From Polaribacter sp. (GTDB lineage Bacteria > Bacteroidota > Bacteroidia > Flavobacteriales > Flavobacteriaceae), in assembly GCA_029250685.1 (NCBI GenBank), contig JAQXEU010000046.1, forward strand, positions 1 through 46,835: a stretch of DNA of 46,835 bases. The letters are read 5' to 3'. Within the stretch, counting starts at the first letter, position 1. Each line of letters opens with the position of its first letter. Below are positions 33,987-43,373 of this stretch, piece by piece. Under the pieces are notes generated by a model, which saw only the letters and a list, made by a program, of their open reading frames with translations, made no database searches and was not told where the DNA came from. Both the position numbers and the translations under genes were made by a program.

Positions 33987-34733
33987 ATGAATTTAACACT
34001 TAAAATTTGGCGTCAGAAAAACGCAAGTGATAAAGGTAAAATGGTCGATTATAAAGTAACCGACATTTCAGAACATATGTCTTTCTTAGAAATGATGGAT
34101 GTTTTAAACGAACAAATTATTAATAAAGGCGAAGAACCTGTTGCTTTTGATCACGATTGTAGAGAAGGAATTTGCGGAATGTGTTCTATGTATATTAATG
34201 GTGAAGCTCATGGTCCAGATCGTGGCGTTACAACTTGTCAACTGCACATGCGTATGTTTAAAGATGGTGATACAATTACAATTGAGCCATTTAGAGCAGC
34301 AGCATTTCCAGTAATTAAAGATTTAGTTGTTGACAGAACTTCTTTTGAAAGAATTCAACAAGCTGGTGGGTATATTTCTGTAAATACATCTGGAAACACT
34401 CAAGACGCAAATTCAATTCCTATTCCTAAAAAAGATGCAGACGACGCAATGGATGCGGCAACTTGTATTGGTTGTGGAGCTTGTGTTGCAACCTGTAAAA
34501 ATTCTTCTGCAATGTTATTTGTAGGCGCTAAAGTATCTCAATATGCTTTATTACCACAAGGACAAGTAGAAGCAACAGATCGTGTTTTAAACATGGTTGC
34601 GCAAATGGATGCGGAAGGTTTTGGTAACTGTACAAATACAGGAGCTTGTGAGGTTGAATGTCCTAAAGGAATTTCTTTAGAGAACATTGCAAGAATGAAT
34701 AGAGAATATTTAAGTGCAAGTTTAAAAGGATAA
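33987..34733 (+). CDS. sdhB: Succinate dehydrogenase iron-sulfur subunit
   Basis: A 248-residue subunit with three Fe-S clusters that link the flavin to the haem/quinone site. The [2Fe-2S] site is CREGICGMC plus the later Cys in GVTTCQLH, the [4Fe-4S] site is [11 protein letters not shown], and the last site is [14 protein letters not shown]. All cysteines needed appear to be present. It is the last gene of sdhCAB and is followed by a strong hairpin. Its clusters would be built by the Suf system encoded in this window. Confidence 0.97.
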   Translation: MNLTLKIWRQKNASDKGKMVDYKVTDISEHMSFLEMMDVLNEQIINKGEEPVAFDHDCREGICGMCSMYINGEAHGPDRGVTTCQLHMRMFKDGDTITIEPFRAAAFPVIKDLVVDRTSFERIQQAGGYISVNTSGNTQDANSIPIPKKDADDAMDAATCIGCGACVATCKNSSAMLFVGAKVSQYALLPQGQVEATDRVLNMVAQMDAEGFGNCTNTGACEVECPKGISLENIARMNREYLSASLKG

Positions 34734-34754
34734 AGATTTATTCTATATAAAATT

Positions 34755-34783
34755 AAAACCTCTTAGAGTTTCTAAGAGGTTTT
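34755..34783 (+). terminator. Terminator of sdhCAB
   Basis: Thirteen-base perfect arms AAAACCTCTTAGA and TCTAAGAGGTTTT with a GTT loop, then a T-rich tail, 22 bases after the sdhB stop codon. Confidence 0.88.
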
Positions 34784-34808
34784 TTATTTGTATTAAATGC
34801 TATCCATA

Positions 34809-34842
34809 AAAAAAGCCTTTTGATTTCTCAAAAGGCTTTTTT
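34809..34842 (-). terminator. Terminator of the TonB-dependent receptor gene
   Basis: Fifteen-base perfect arms AAAAAAGCCTTTTGA and TCAAAAGGCTTTTTT with a 4-base loop. On the minus strand the T tract follows. It lies 19 bases after the receptor stop codon and is separate from the sdh terminator. Confidence 0.88.
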
Positions 34843-34860
34843 AATACTTTACGTTTTATT

Positions 34861-37674
34861 TTATAAATCCATTGTCCAAGAAATATAGTATTGAGAACCT
34901 ATTGCTCCAACACCTGGAGCACTAAAGTATTCTTTACCTCCTAAATTAGCTCCACCTACTTTAATAGTAGCTTTCCACTCTGGTAATCTATAATTTAATT
35001 GTGCATCAAATACTGATCTAGCATCGATTGTTCCATCATAAAAAGCAGATTGCCATAAGAAAGAATCTTGCCATCTAAAGTTTACATTAAAACCTAAATT
35101 CTCTACAACTTCAGATTTACCAAATTGTAATTTAAATTTATGCTTCGGTGTATTAAATCCAGCTTCAAAATCTGGGTTAGATTCTCCAGAAACACCAAAT
35201 TTAGCAAAAGAGTAATTGAAGCTCATGTCATATCCGTTGAATACTTTAGTTCCAACACTAAGACCTAATCCTGCAGAAGTAATATCTGCATCTGAGTTAG
35301 AATCAAATGCTATCCCTTTATAATCTCCACTTTGTAAAGCAATTAATGCTAAAGGAGTAACTCCTGCTGCTCCTCCTGTTGCTGGACCTAAATCTACAGC
35401 GTCATTTAATGCAACACTACCATATAATGGAGCAACAACATTTTCACTTGCGATAAAGTCTTTATATTTATTGTAATACATATTTACATCAACTGTAAAT
35501 CCTTCAATAACCCCTCTATACCCAACTTCAAAAGCAGTTACGTGTTCTGGCTTTACAAAATCTACATTAGATTTCTTTAAAAGCCCTGGGTTTGTACCTC
35601 CAGCTGCAACAAATGCTCCAACAGAACTAGCTGTCCAAGAATTATTATATGCCATACTTCCAGTTAAAACTTTTGATGTACCGATTCCAGCTGCACCACC
35701 AGTAACAGCATTAATATACCCAGCTAATGCAGGGTTAATTCCTAATGCGAAACCTAATGATCTATATCTATTAATATTGTCAGGAGCTGTACCAATTAAG
35801 ATTCCAGAACCTGCATCTAAACCAATATATTGATCTTGAGTTGTTGGGTTTCTAAATCCTGTTTGAATAGATCCTCTAAAGTTATGATTTCTGTCTTCTC
35901 CTGCAGCATATGCTAAAGATAATCTCGGAGAAACATTCCCCTTAAAGTTTTGTGCTTTGTCATACCTTCCAGAAGCAGTTACTTTTAATCGATCATCCAT
36001 GAATTTATCTTGAATCTGAACATAAGCTCCAAATTCGTTGTAAGTAATTGGTCCGTTATAATCTGTAAAAATTGTACCAAATGAGTTTAAAGAATATTGT
36101 CTATATGAACCACCAACTTGAACATCAGCAAAGTCAATATATTCTCTTAAATTCATATTAGCATCAGCATGATAAATTTTTGATTCATCTTGAAATTTAG
36201 ATCCGGTTACTAAACTTGGATCTGCTGTAATTTTTGCTTTAGCAGTATCAAAAGCAGCAGTTCCTGGTATTAAACGGTTTCTATCAGCAAAAGCTCTCGC
36301 AACTGCAGGATTTCCTCCTGGAACTCCAGGTATAAAACCACCAAGTGCTCCTCCAAATTCAGTAAACCATTGTTTATCTGATTTCCATAATCTATTGATG
36401 TTAATGGCTGCAAAACGAGTATCATAAGAATCTCCAGCGTTTTCACTTGTAACATAACCTCTAATAAAGAAGTCCTTACCACGAACCTCTAATTTGTTTT
36501 GAAACATTTGAAAATTCTTGATGTTGTATCTATTCTGTCCTTGATAAATTGTATTTCCTGTTCCGTATTTAGAATTAAAAATAAACTCTAAACGATCATC
36601 ACCATAAGGTCTATAGTTTAATGATACTCCTAGCTTTAAACTTTTAGCTTCATTATCCATTAAATCATTATCAGTATAACCTGTTCTGGTAACTCTTCCT
36701 ATTCCAGGAATATTTGTACCAACTTCATCACCATAAACGTTTAATCCATTATAAGCTGGATTACCTGCATGACTTGTTGATGCTGGGTTTGTTTCATCTC
36801 TGTAATCTGTAGCATTCCAATCAGTTCCTTCTAAGTAAGAAATAGTTGCTTTTGCTGCAAACTCTTCTGAAAATACGTGTGCAATTCTTACACTTGTATC
36901 AATAATTTCGTTTACACCTGCTGCATCTTGACTTGTTAATCCTGATTTCATTACAAAACTAACTCCGGGTGCATCAAATGGAGATTTACTTGTCATAAAC
37001 ATAATTCCGTTAAATGCGTTTGCACCATATAAAGCAGAAGAAGCTCCTGGCAATAACTCAATAGTCTTAACATCTAATTCAGACATTCCTAATAAGTTTC
37101 CTAAAGCAAAATTTAATGCCGGAGAAGAATTGTCCATTCCGTCTACTAACTGCATAAAACGCTCATTTGAAAATGTAGCAAATCCACGAGTATTAACAGA
37201 TTTAAATGTCAAACTATTAGAGTTAATATCAACACCTTTAAGATTCTCTAAACCATCATAAAAGGATGGAGAAGAAGTGTTTCTAATTGCTCTAATGTCC
37301 ATTCTTTCAACAGTAACCGGAGATTCCATGATACGCTCTGGTGTACGAGAAGCCGAAACAACTACTTCATCTAAAGAAGTTGCGTTTTCAGTTAGAGTAA
37401 CTGAAACATTTTGATTGTTTTTAGTAATTGCTACTTTTTGAGTTTTATAACCCAACATAGAAATTTCTATATTAAACGGAGGCGTATCCGTAACTGTCAT
37501 TGTAAATTTTCCATCAAAATCGGTATTGGTACCAACTGATTTACTTTCAACTTTAATGTTAGCTCCGGGAAGAGGCTCGCCATTAGTGTCTGAAACGGTT
37601 CCTGAGACAGTAGTCTGAGCAAACATAACGACACTGGTAAACATTGCAAATGCAACAAGTAATAGTTTTTTCAT
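34861..37674 (-). CDS. TonB-dependent outer-membrane receptor with N-terminal carboxypeptidase-like domain
   Basis: A 937-residue outer-membrane protein. A signal peptide (1-19, ending VVMFAQ) is followed by a CarbopepD-reg-like beta-sandwich (about 22-105: TVSGTVSDTNGEPLPGANIKV). Next come the TonB-box-like SLDEVVVSASR (about 101-111), a plug domain (about 115-225, including ELLPGASSALYGANAFNGI) and a long 22-strand-type barrel to the C-terminus (YYISWTMDL). It imports a substrate using TonB energy. No SusD-like lipoprotein, TonB or ligand-processing gene is adjacent, so the substrate (siderophore, cobalamin, peptide or glycan) cannot be named. Monocistronic, with its own terminator. Confidence 0.93.
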   Translation of the reverse strand: MKKLLLVAFAMFTSVVMFAQTTVSGTVSDTNGEPLPGANIKVESKSVGTNTDFDGKFTMTVTDTPPFNIEISMLGYKTQKVAITKNNQNVSVTLTENATSLDEVVVSASRTPERIMESPVTVERMDIRAIRNTSSPSFYDGLENLKGVDINSNSLTFKSVNTRGFATFSNERFMQLVDGMDNSSPALNFALGNLLGMSELDVKTIELLPGASSALYGANAFNGIMFMTSKSPFDAPGVSFVMKSGLTSQDAAGVNEIIDTSVRIAHVFSEEFAAKATISYLEGTDWNATDYRDETNPASTSHAGNPAYNGLNVYGDEVGTNIPGIGRVTRTGYTDNDLMDNEAKSLKLGVSLNYRPYGDDRLEFIFNSKYGTGNTIYQGQNRYNIKNFQMFQNKLEVRGKDFFIRGYVTSENAGDSYDTRFAAININRLWKSDKQWFTEFGGALGGFIPGVPGGNPAVARAFADRNRLIPGTAAFDTAKAKITADPSLVTGSKFQDESKIYHADANMNLREYIDFADVQVGGSYRQYSLNSFGTIFTDYNGPITYNEFGAYVQIQDKFMDDRLKVTASGRYDKAQNFKGNVSPRLSLAYAAGEDRNHNFRGSIQTGFRNPTTQDQYIGLDAGSGILIGTAPDNINRYRSLGFALGINPALAGYINAVTGGAAGIGTSKVLTGSMAYNNSWTASSVGAFVAAGGTNPGLLKKSNVDFVKPEHVTAFEVGYRGVIEGFTVDVNMYYNKYKDFIASENVVAPLYGSVALNDAVDLGPATGGAAGVTPLALIALQSGDYKGIAFDSNSDADITSAGLGLSVGTKVFNGYDMSFNYSFAKFGVSGESNPDFEAGFNTPKHKFKLQFGKSEVVENLGFNVNFRWQDSFLWQSAFYDGTIDARSVFDAQLNYRLPEWKATIKVGGANLGGKEYFSAPGVGAIGSQYYISWTMDL

Positions 37675-37830
37675 AATGTAAAATATTTGTTATCTAATCT
37701 GCAAAGTACAATTTTTTTTGAATTTGTTAAAGAATTACTAATAAAATTAAAGTTTTATTAAATTAAACAGCCGTTTATTAACAAAAAAAGATTTATCTAA
37801 ACTCAAGCGGTTTTTGTTTGAATCTAATTG

Positions 37831-37838
37831 TAACTTTG
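37831..37838 (+). promoter_or_regulatory. -7 element (TAACTTTG) for ribF
   Basis: An exact TAnnTTTG match 17 bases before the proposed TTG start at 37856. It excludes the longer in-frame reading from 37814, which would put the promoter inside the coding sequence. Confidence 0.5.
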
Positions 37839-37855
37839 CAAAAATTAATTTCACT

Positions 37856-38788
37856 TTGGAAATAATCCATTCGCTTTCTAATTATCAACATACAGAAAAT
37901 ACAGTTGTTACTATAGGTACTTTTGATGGTGTTCATATTGGTCATCAAAAAATAATAGAACAAGTTGTAGAGACTGCCAAAAAATTAGGGACAAAATCTG
38001 TTTTATTAACGTTTTTTCCACATCCAAGAATGGTTTTGCAACAAAATGCATCCATAGAATTGATAAATACAATTGATGAAAGAGCAGAATTATTATCAAA
38101 AACTGGACTGGATTACTTAATTATTCACCCTTTTAGTATTGAGTTTTCTAGATTAACTGCTTTAGATTTTGTTCGAAAAATTTTAGTGAATCAATTAAAT
38201 ACATCTAAATTAATTATTGGTTACGATCATCATTTTGGAAAAAATCGTGAAGGGAATTTAGAACAACTAACAGAGTATAGTCATTTGTATAATTTTGAAG
38301 TTGAAGAAATTCCTGCGCAAGACATTAATGATGTATCTGTAAGTTCAACAAAAATTAGAAAAGCATTATCAGACAAAAACATAAAAACCGCTAACAAATA
38401 TTTGGGTTATCATTTTATGTTAAACGGAACTGTTGTTAACGGCAAACAATTAGGTGGTAAAATTGGTTTCCCAACAGCAAACATTAGTATTAAAGAAGAT
38501 TATAAATTGATTCCAAAAATGGGGGTTTATGTTGTAAAATCTAAAATTGATAACAACACTATTTTCGGAATGATGAATATTGGTTTTAGACCAACTTTAG
38601 AAGGAAAACATCAAACAATTGAAGTGCACTTCTTTAATTTTGAAAAAGATTTATACAATCAAAATTTAACGATAGAAATTTTATATTTTTTGAGAGATGA
38701 AGAGAAATTTGATTCTGTAGAAAAACTAATTCTTCAACTAAAAGAAGATGAAAAAATTGCACTAAACTACATTCAAAACAATCTCTAA
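37856..38788 (+). CDS. ribF: Bifunctional riboflavin kinase / FAD synthetase
   Basis: A 310-residue cytoplasmic enzyme that converts riboflavin to FMN and FAD. The N-terminal nucleotidyltransferase domain holds TIGTFDGVHIGHQKII and FFPHPRMVL. The ISSTKIR-type motif appears as VSVSSTKIRKAL (about 165-176). The C-terminal riboflavin kinase domain has LGGKIGFPTANI and MMNIGFRPT. No ATG exists near the natural N-terminus; the TTG at 37856 gives an N-terminus (MEIIHS) that fits the family, while a start at 37814 is upstream of the promoter box. FAD from RibF would serve SdhA. Confidence 0.93.
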   Translation: MEIIHSLSNYQHTENTVVTIGTFDGVHIGHQKIIEQVVETAKKLGTKSVLLTFFPHPRMVLQQNASIELINTIDERAELLSKTGLDYLIIHPFSIEFSRLTALDFVRKILVNQLNTSKLIIGYDHHFGKNREGNLEQLTEYSHLYNFEVEEIPAQDINDVSVSSTKIRKALSDKNIKTANKYLGYHFMLNGTVVNGKQLGGKIGFPTANISIKEDYKLIPKMGVYVVKSKIDNNTIFGMMNIGFRPTLEGKHQTIEVHFFNFEKDLYNQNLTIEILYFLRDEEKFDSVEKLILQLKEDEKIALNYIQNNL

Positions 38789-38794
38789 AAGGCA

Positions 38795-38825
38795 TTGCTA
38801 AATTGTTGTAGTTACTTTATCTTTG
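38795..38825 (+). promoter_or_regulatory. Promoter of serS (TTG-N20-TATCTTTG)
   Basis: TTG at 38795-38797 and an exact -7 box at 38818-38825, separated by 20 bases, with a predicted leader of about 15-20 bases before the ATG at 38847. Confidence 0.6.
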
Positions 38826-38846
38826 TGGCTCTTAAAAAAATAAAAG

Positions 38847-40121
38847 ATGTTACAAGTTCAGTTTATTAGAGACAACAAACAAACTGTTTTAGAAGGTTTA
38901 GCAAAACGTAATTTTGCAAATGCTGAAGCAATTATTGACCATGTTTTAACTGCAGATGAAAATCGTAGAACTACACAAACTTCGTTAGACAATATTTTAG
39001 CAGAATCTAATACAATTTCGAAAGAAATTGGTGAACTTTTTAAATCTGGACAAGCTCAAAAAGCAAATCTTTTAAAAGAAAAAACTACTCAACTTAAAGA
39101 GCAATCTAAAGAATTGACAGAAAAACTAAATGCTTTTTCTAACAGTTTACAAGAGTTGTTATATCAAATTCCAAATATTCCTCATTCTTCTGTAAAAGCA
39201 GGGAAATCTGAAGAAGATAATGAGAATATTTTTTCAGAAGGTACGGTTCCTGAATTAGGAAAAAATGCTTTACCTCATTGGGAATTGGCAAAAAAATATG
39301 ACATCATAGATTTTGAACTAGGAACTAAAATTACTGGAGCAGGATTCCCTGTTTATAAAGGAAAAGGTGCAAGATTACAACGTGCATTAATCAATTATTT
39401 TTTAGATAAAAATATTGAAGCTGGTTATAAAGAATATCAAGTTCCTCATTTGGTAAATACAGAATCTGCAACTGCAACTGGTCAATTACCAGATAAAGAT
39501 GGACAAATGTATCATTCTACTGTTGATGATTTATATTTAATTCCGACTGCTGAAGTACCAATTACAAATATGTTTAGAGGAAATTTAGTTACTGAGAGCG
39601 ATTTTCCGATTACTTGCACAGGTTATACACCGTGTTTTCGTCGTGAAGCTGGAAGTTACGGAGCACATGTTAGAGGCTTAAACAGATTGCATCAATTTGA
39701 TAAAGTAGAAATTGTAAGAATTGAACATCCAGATAATTCGTACAATGCATTAAACGGAATGGTTGATCACATTAAAGAAATATTACGCGAATTAAAATTG
39801 CCGTACAGAATTTTACGTTTGTGTGGTGGCGATACAGGTTTTACAGCTGCATTAACTTTTGATTTTGAAGTGTTTTCTACCGCACAAGACAGATGGTTAG
39901 AAATAAGTTCTGCATCTAATTTTGAAACCTTTCAAGCAAATAGATTGAAGTTGCGTTTTAAAAACAAAGAAGGAAAAAGTCAATTAGCACATACATTAAA
40001 CGGGAGTTCTCTTGCATTGCCTAGAGTTTTGGCAGGAATTTTAGAAAACTATCAAACAGAAAATGGAATTAAAATTCCAGATGTTTTAGTACCGTATTGT
40101 GGTTTTGATATGATTGATTAA
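38847..40121 (+). CDS. serS: Seryl-tRNA synthetase
   Basis: A 424-residue cytoplasmic class II synthetase that charges tRNA-Ser. The N-terminal long coiled-coil arm (about 1-105: NTISKEIGELFKSGQAQKAN and LKEQSKELTEKLN) grips the tRNA. The core carries the serine-binding TAEVPITN, motif 2 FRREAGSYG followed by GLNRLHQFDKVE, and motif 3 LNGSSLALPRVLAGILENYQ near the end. Length and motifs are typical. It has its own promoter and ends near a long hairpin shared with a convergent small ORF. Confidence 0.98.
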   Translation: MLQVQFIRDNKQTVLEGLAKRNFANAEAIIDHVLTADENRRTTQTSLDNILAESNTISKEIGELFKSGQAQKANLLKEKTTQLKEQSKELTEKLNAFSNSLQELLYQIPNIPHSSVKAGKSEEDNENIFSEGTVPELGKNALPHWELAKKYDIIDFELGTKITGAGFPVYKGKGARLQRALINYFLDKNIEAGYKEYQVPHLVNTESATATGQLPDKDGQMYHSTVDDLYLIPTAEVPITNMFRGNLVTESDFPITCTGYTPCFRREAGSYGAHVRGLNRLHQFDKVEIVRIEHPDNSYNALNGMVDHIKEILRELKLPYRILRLCGGDTGFTAALTFDFEVFSTAQDRWLEISSASNFETFQANRLKLRFKNKEGKSQLAHTLNGSSLALPRVLAGILENYQTENGIKIPDVLVPYCGFDMID

Positions 40122-40153
40122 GAATCAATCTAAAATTATAAAAGAATATTATC

Positions 40154-40185
40154 AAGTAAGTTTTGAGGCCTCTTAAAACTTACTT
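40154..40185. terminator. Bidirectional terminator between serS and the small ORF
   Basis: Fourteen-base arms (AAGTAAGTTTTGAG and CTTAAAACTTACTT, one G-T pair) enclose a GCCT loop, with a T run on the plus side. Confidence 0.75.
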
Positions 40186-40186
40186 T

Positions 40187-40330
40187 TTAGTTTGCAACAA
40201 CGGCAACCATTAATCTTTTGTATTTATTCATTTCTAATAAGGCATTTAAATAAGCAGCAATTTGCCCATTTTGCATATACATTTTAGAGTTACTTTTCGC
40301 TTGTTCGTATTGTTTTGTTAATTTGCTCAT
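40187..40330 (-). CDS. Small hypothetical protein, 47 residues
   Basis: The ORF runs from ATG at 40330 to TAA at 40187. The product begins MSKLTKQYEQAKSNSKMYMQ and ends LMVAVVAN. It is basic, predicted helical and soluble, and contains the phrase NGQIAAYLNALLEMNKYKR, which looks like a helix-turn-helix pair or half a TPR. It occupies the 311-base gap between serS and the TPR gene and ends at a hairpin that can terminate its transcript. I see no exact TAnnTTTG box upstream. Coding is supported by its amphipathic composition and placement only; no family is recognised. Confidence 0.5.
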   Translation of the reverse strand: MSKLTKQYEQAKSNSKMYMQNGQIAAYLNALLEMNKYKRLMVAVVAN

Positions 40331-40439
40331 AATAATAAATTTGTTAGTTCTTATATATAGTAGACAAGTTTCGTGCCAAAATGTTACATTGTGTTTTTAG
40401 AAATCGTATGATTTAATAAAAATTTAACGTTCTTGTTCT

Positions 40440-40447
40440 TATCTTTG
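40440..40447 (+). promoter_or_regulatory. -7 element (TATCTTTG) for the TPR operon
   Basis: An exact match ending six bases before the ATG at 40454, predicting a leaderless or nearly leaderless message. It lies inside the longer in-frame reading from 40433, which is therefore unlikely. Confidence 0.5.
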
Positions 40448-40453
40448 AATATC

Positions 40454-42226
40454 ATGAGAAAACACATAATTCTCTTTTTTATCTTCCTAAGCTCCTTTAT
40501 TTATGGGCAAGACAACTTTATGTTGGCGGAAAGATATTATAGAGATGGCGAGTTTGAAAAAGCAACACAATTATTTAAATCGCTCTTTGAAAAAAATAAA
40601 TATAACACAGCGTATTTAAAAAGATTGGTTAGTTCATATCAAGAAACTTCAAAATTTGATGAAGTAGAAAAACTACTAAAAAAGCGTTTGTTAGAAAAAC
40701 CAAAACACACTTATTTAAATGTTGAATTGGGTTATAATTACGAAAAGCAACAACAAAAAGAAACTGCTAAAATATATTATGATAAAGCGATAAACTCCAT
40801 AAAAACGAACAATAATATGGGTGGCTTAATTGGACGGTTATTTAATGACAATGCGTTGTTAGATTATGCCGTTTTAGCTTACAAAGAAACGATGCGTTAC
40901 AATCCAAATGCAAATTATGAGATTCAGATTGCACAGATTTATGGAGAAAAAGGAGCGTTTAAAGAAATGTTCGTTTCGTACATTGATTTAATTGATAAAA
41001 ACGAGAATTACTTAAATTCTGTACAACGTTTAACAAGTAGGTATATTACAGATGATCGCTTAAACGAAAACAATATTTTATTCAAAAAGGCACTGATTAG
41101 AAAATCGGTTAGTAATCCAAAAAATGTTTGGAATGTTTTATTAAGCTGGTTGTTTGTACAGCAAAAAGAATACGAAAAAGCGTTAATTCAAGAAAAAGCG
41201 CTATTCAACAGAAACCCAAAAAATATTGTTAATATTATTAACTTAGGGTTCAATTCTTTCAATAACAAAGCGTATGAGACCGCTAAGAAATGTTTTGATT
41301 TTATTTTAGAAAAAAGCCCTTTTATAGAGCAGGTTTTAACGGCAAACTTATACACAGTTAAAATTGCAATTGTTACAAATCAAGAAAATATAGAATCGCT
41401 TTTTGAAGCTATTTTTAATCGCTACGGAAAGAAATCTGCAACCTTGAAAATTCAACTTGAATATGCCGATTATTTAACTTTTAAGAAAAACGAACCTGAA
41501 AAAGCAATTACTGTTTTAACAACAGCAAAAGCAATTGCTAAATCAAAATTTCAACAAGCAGAAATAAAAATAAAACTGGGTGATGTTCATGTGTTTACTG
41601 GGAATTACAATCGAGCTTTGATCTACTTTTCTCAAGTTCAAACGAGTATTAAAAATCATCCTTTAGCACAAAAAGCACGATTTAAAGTTGCACAAACTTC
41701 GTATTTTAAAAACGATTTTAAATGGGCTTTTGCACAATTAAAAGTTCTGAAAGCATCAACAACGCAATTGATAGCAAACGATGCGTTAGATTTATTTTTA
41801 ATCATTTCTGACAATCAGCCAAAAGATTCTTTAGATCTTGGATTGCAATTGTATGCAAAAGCAGATTTATTAGCTTTTCAAAATAAAAATACGCAAGCAA
41901 TTGATACATTACAAAAAGTAATTATCGATTATAAAGGGCAAAAAATAGAAGATGAAGCGATCTTTAAACAAGCAAATTTATTTGCGAAAATAAATCGTTT
42001 TCAAGATGCAATCAACAATTACACTCAAATTATCGCTTTAGATAAAGAAGGAATTTTTGTTGATGATTCGCTCTATCTAATTGCTGAAATTTATGAATCA
42101 AAATTAAATAATACAGAAAAGGCTTCTGAGTATTATCAAAAGATTATTTTTGAACATCCTTCGAGTATTTATTTGGTTGATGCGAGAAAAAAATACCGAA
42201 AACTCAGAGGTGATATTGTTAATTAA
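40454..42226 (+). CDS. Exported tetratricopeptide-repeat protein
   Basis: A 590-residue protein. The start at ATG 40454 gives a clear signal peptide (MRKHIILFFIFLSSFIYGQ), which the TTG reading at 40433 would blur. The mature part is built of helical TPR-type units, for example LAERYYRDGEFEKATQLFKS, LNVELGYNYEKQQQKETAK, IKLGDVHVFTGNYNRALIYF and a BamD/YbgF-like end (EKASEYYQKIIFEHPSSIYL). It is probably a periplasmic scaffold for protein complexes; no partner can be named. It heads an operon with a DUF4286 gene (11 bases downstream), rsmA and mgtE. Confidence 0.85.
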   Translation: MRKHIILFFIFLSSFIYGQDNFMLAERYYRDGEFEKATQLFKSLFEKNKYNTAYLKRLVSSYQETSKFDEVEKLLKKRLLEKPKHTYLNVELGYNYEKQQQKETAKIYYDKAINSIKTNNNMGGLIGRLFNDNALLDYAVLAYKETMRYNPNANYEIQIAQIYGEKGAFKEMFVSYIDLIDKNENYLNSVQRLTSRYITDDRLNENNILFKKALIRKSVSNPKNVWNVLLSWLFVQQKEYEKALIQEKALFNRNPKNIVNIINLGFNSFNNKAYETAKKCFDFILEKSPFIEQVLTANLYTVKIAIVTNQENIESLFEAIFNRYGKKSATLKIQLEYADYLTFKKNEPEKAITVLTTAKAIAKSKFQQAEIKIKLGDVHVFTGNYNRALIYFSQVQTSIKNHPLAQKARFKVAQTSYFKNDFKWAFAQLKVLKASTTQLIANDALDLFLIISDNQPKDSLDLGLQLYAKADLLAFQNKNTQAIDTLQKVIIDYKGQKIEDEAIFKQANLFAKINRFQDAINNYTQIIALDKEGIFVDDSLYLIAEIYESKLNNTEKASEYYQKIIFEHPSSIYLVDARKKYRKLRGDIVN

Positions 42227-42237
42227 CAACCATACAA

Positions 42238-42567
42238 ATGTACATTTACAACGTAACTTTAAGTATTGAAGAAAGCATTCATGAAGAATGGTTAACTTGG
42301 ATTCAAAGCCACATTCCGGAAGTATTAGCAACCGGTAAATTTACCTCAGCAAAATTAACGCAAGTTTTGGTTGAAGAAGATATGGGCGGAATTACATATT
42401 CTGTTCAATACTCAGCAAAAACTAGAGAAGATTTAGACAATTATTACAAAGAAGATGCAGAAAGATTAAGAGGCGGCGGAATGCAAAAATTTGCTGATAA
42501 AATGCTAGCTTTTAGAACAGAATTAAAAATTGTAAACGAATTTTTCTCAAACGAAGAAACTAAATAA
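42238..42567 (+). CDS. DUF4286 family protein
   Basis: A 109-residue cytoplasmic protein with a small ferredoxin-like alpha/beta pattern ([20 protein letters not shown], then [20 protein letters not shown]). This matches what I know of DUF4286, a Bacteroidota family commonly encoded next to rsmA. Function is not established. It lies 11 bases after the TPR gene and two bases before rsmA, so it is translated as part of the same operon. Confidence 0.82.
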   Translation: MYIYNVTLSIEESIHEEWLTWIQSHIPEVLATGKFTSAKLTQVLVEEDMGGITYSVQYSAKTREDLDNYYKEDAERLRGGGMQKFADKMLAFRTELKIVNEFFSNEETK

Positions 42568-42569
42568 AT

Positions 42570-43373
42570 ATGAGCGTAAGAGCCAAAAAACATTTAGGAC
42601 AACATTTTTTAACCGATGAAGACGTTGCTAAAAGAATTGCAGATGCGCTAACCGAAAACGGATACGATCATGTATTAGAAATTGGCCCTGGAATGGGGTT
42701 TCTAACAAAATATTTACTGAAAAAAAAAACAAAAATTACGGTTATGGAACTTGATTATGATTCCGTAGCCTATTTAAAAGAATCCTTTCCTTTAGAACAT
42801 ATAAAATTAGATACAAGTTCTGAAAAATTTTCAATTCTTGAAGGCGATTTCTTAAAACAAGATATCAATAAGGTTTTCAATAACAAGCAGTTTGCAATTA
42901 TTGGTAATTTTCCATATAATATTTCTTCACAAATTCTATTTAAAGCAATTGAAAATAGAGAATTTGTTCCAGAATTTGCTGGAATGTTTCAAAAAGAAGT
43001 TGCCAAAAGAATTGCAGAAAAAGAAGGAAGTAAAGTTTATGGAATCTTATCCGTTTTAACACAAGCTTTTTTTGATGTTGAATACTTATTTACGGTTCCG
43101 CCAACAGTTTTTAATCCGCCTCCAAAAGTAGATTCTGGGGTAATTCGATTAATCAGAAAAGAAAACTATACACTTCCTGTTGATGAAAAATTATTTTTCC
43201 GAGTTGTAAAAATGGCTTTTAATCAACGTAGAAAAATGTTACGCGGAAGTTTAAAATCATTCAATCTTTCGGATTCCTTAAAAGAAGACCCTATATTTGC
43301 GATGCGTCCCGAACAATTATCGGTTCAAGAATTCATTAGTTTGACCGCAAAAATAGCAGAAAATGGCATTTGA
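42570..43373 (+). CDS. rsmA: 16S rRNA (adenine-1518/1519-N6) dimethyltransferase
   Basis: A 267-residue methyltransferase (KsgA) that dimethylates two adjacent adenines near the 3' end of 16S rRNA late in 30S assembly. The N-terminal [18 protein letters not shown] is diagnostic. The SAM-binding motif is [11 protein letters not shown] (about 36-46), the catalytic N-x-P-Y motif is NFPYNIS, and [14 protein letters not shown] and the C-terminal [13 protein letters not shown] region follow. It ends inside mgtE by 11 bases. Confidence 0.97.
   Translation: MSVRAKKHLGQHFLTDEDVAKRIADALTENGYDHVLEIGPGMGFLTKYLLKKKTKITVMELDYDSVAYLKESFPLEHIKLDTSSEKFSILEGDFLKQDINKVFNNKQFAIIGNFPYNISSQILFKAIENREFVPEFAGMFQKEVAKRIAEKEGSKVYGILSVLTQAFFDVEYLFTVPPTVFNPPPKVDSGVIRLIRKENYTLPVDEKLFFRVVKMAFNQRRKMLRGSLKSFNLSDSLKEDPIFAMRPEQLSVQEFISLTAKIAENGI

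Noticed and set aside
37739..37760. AT-only inverted repeat (TAATAAAA/TTTTATTA) between the TonB receptor gene and ribF
   Set aside because: It contains only A-T pairs in a very AT-rich stretch, so it is likely to occur by chance; not listed as an operator.
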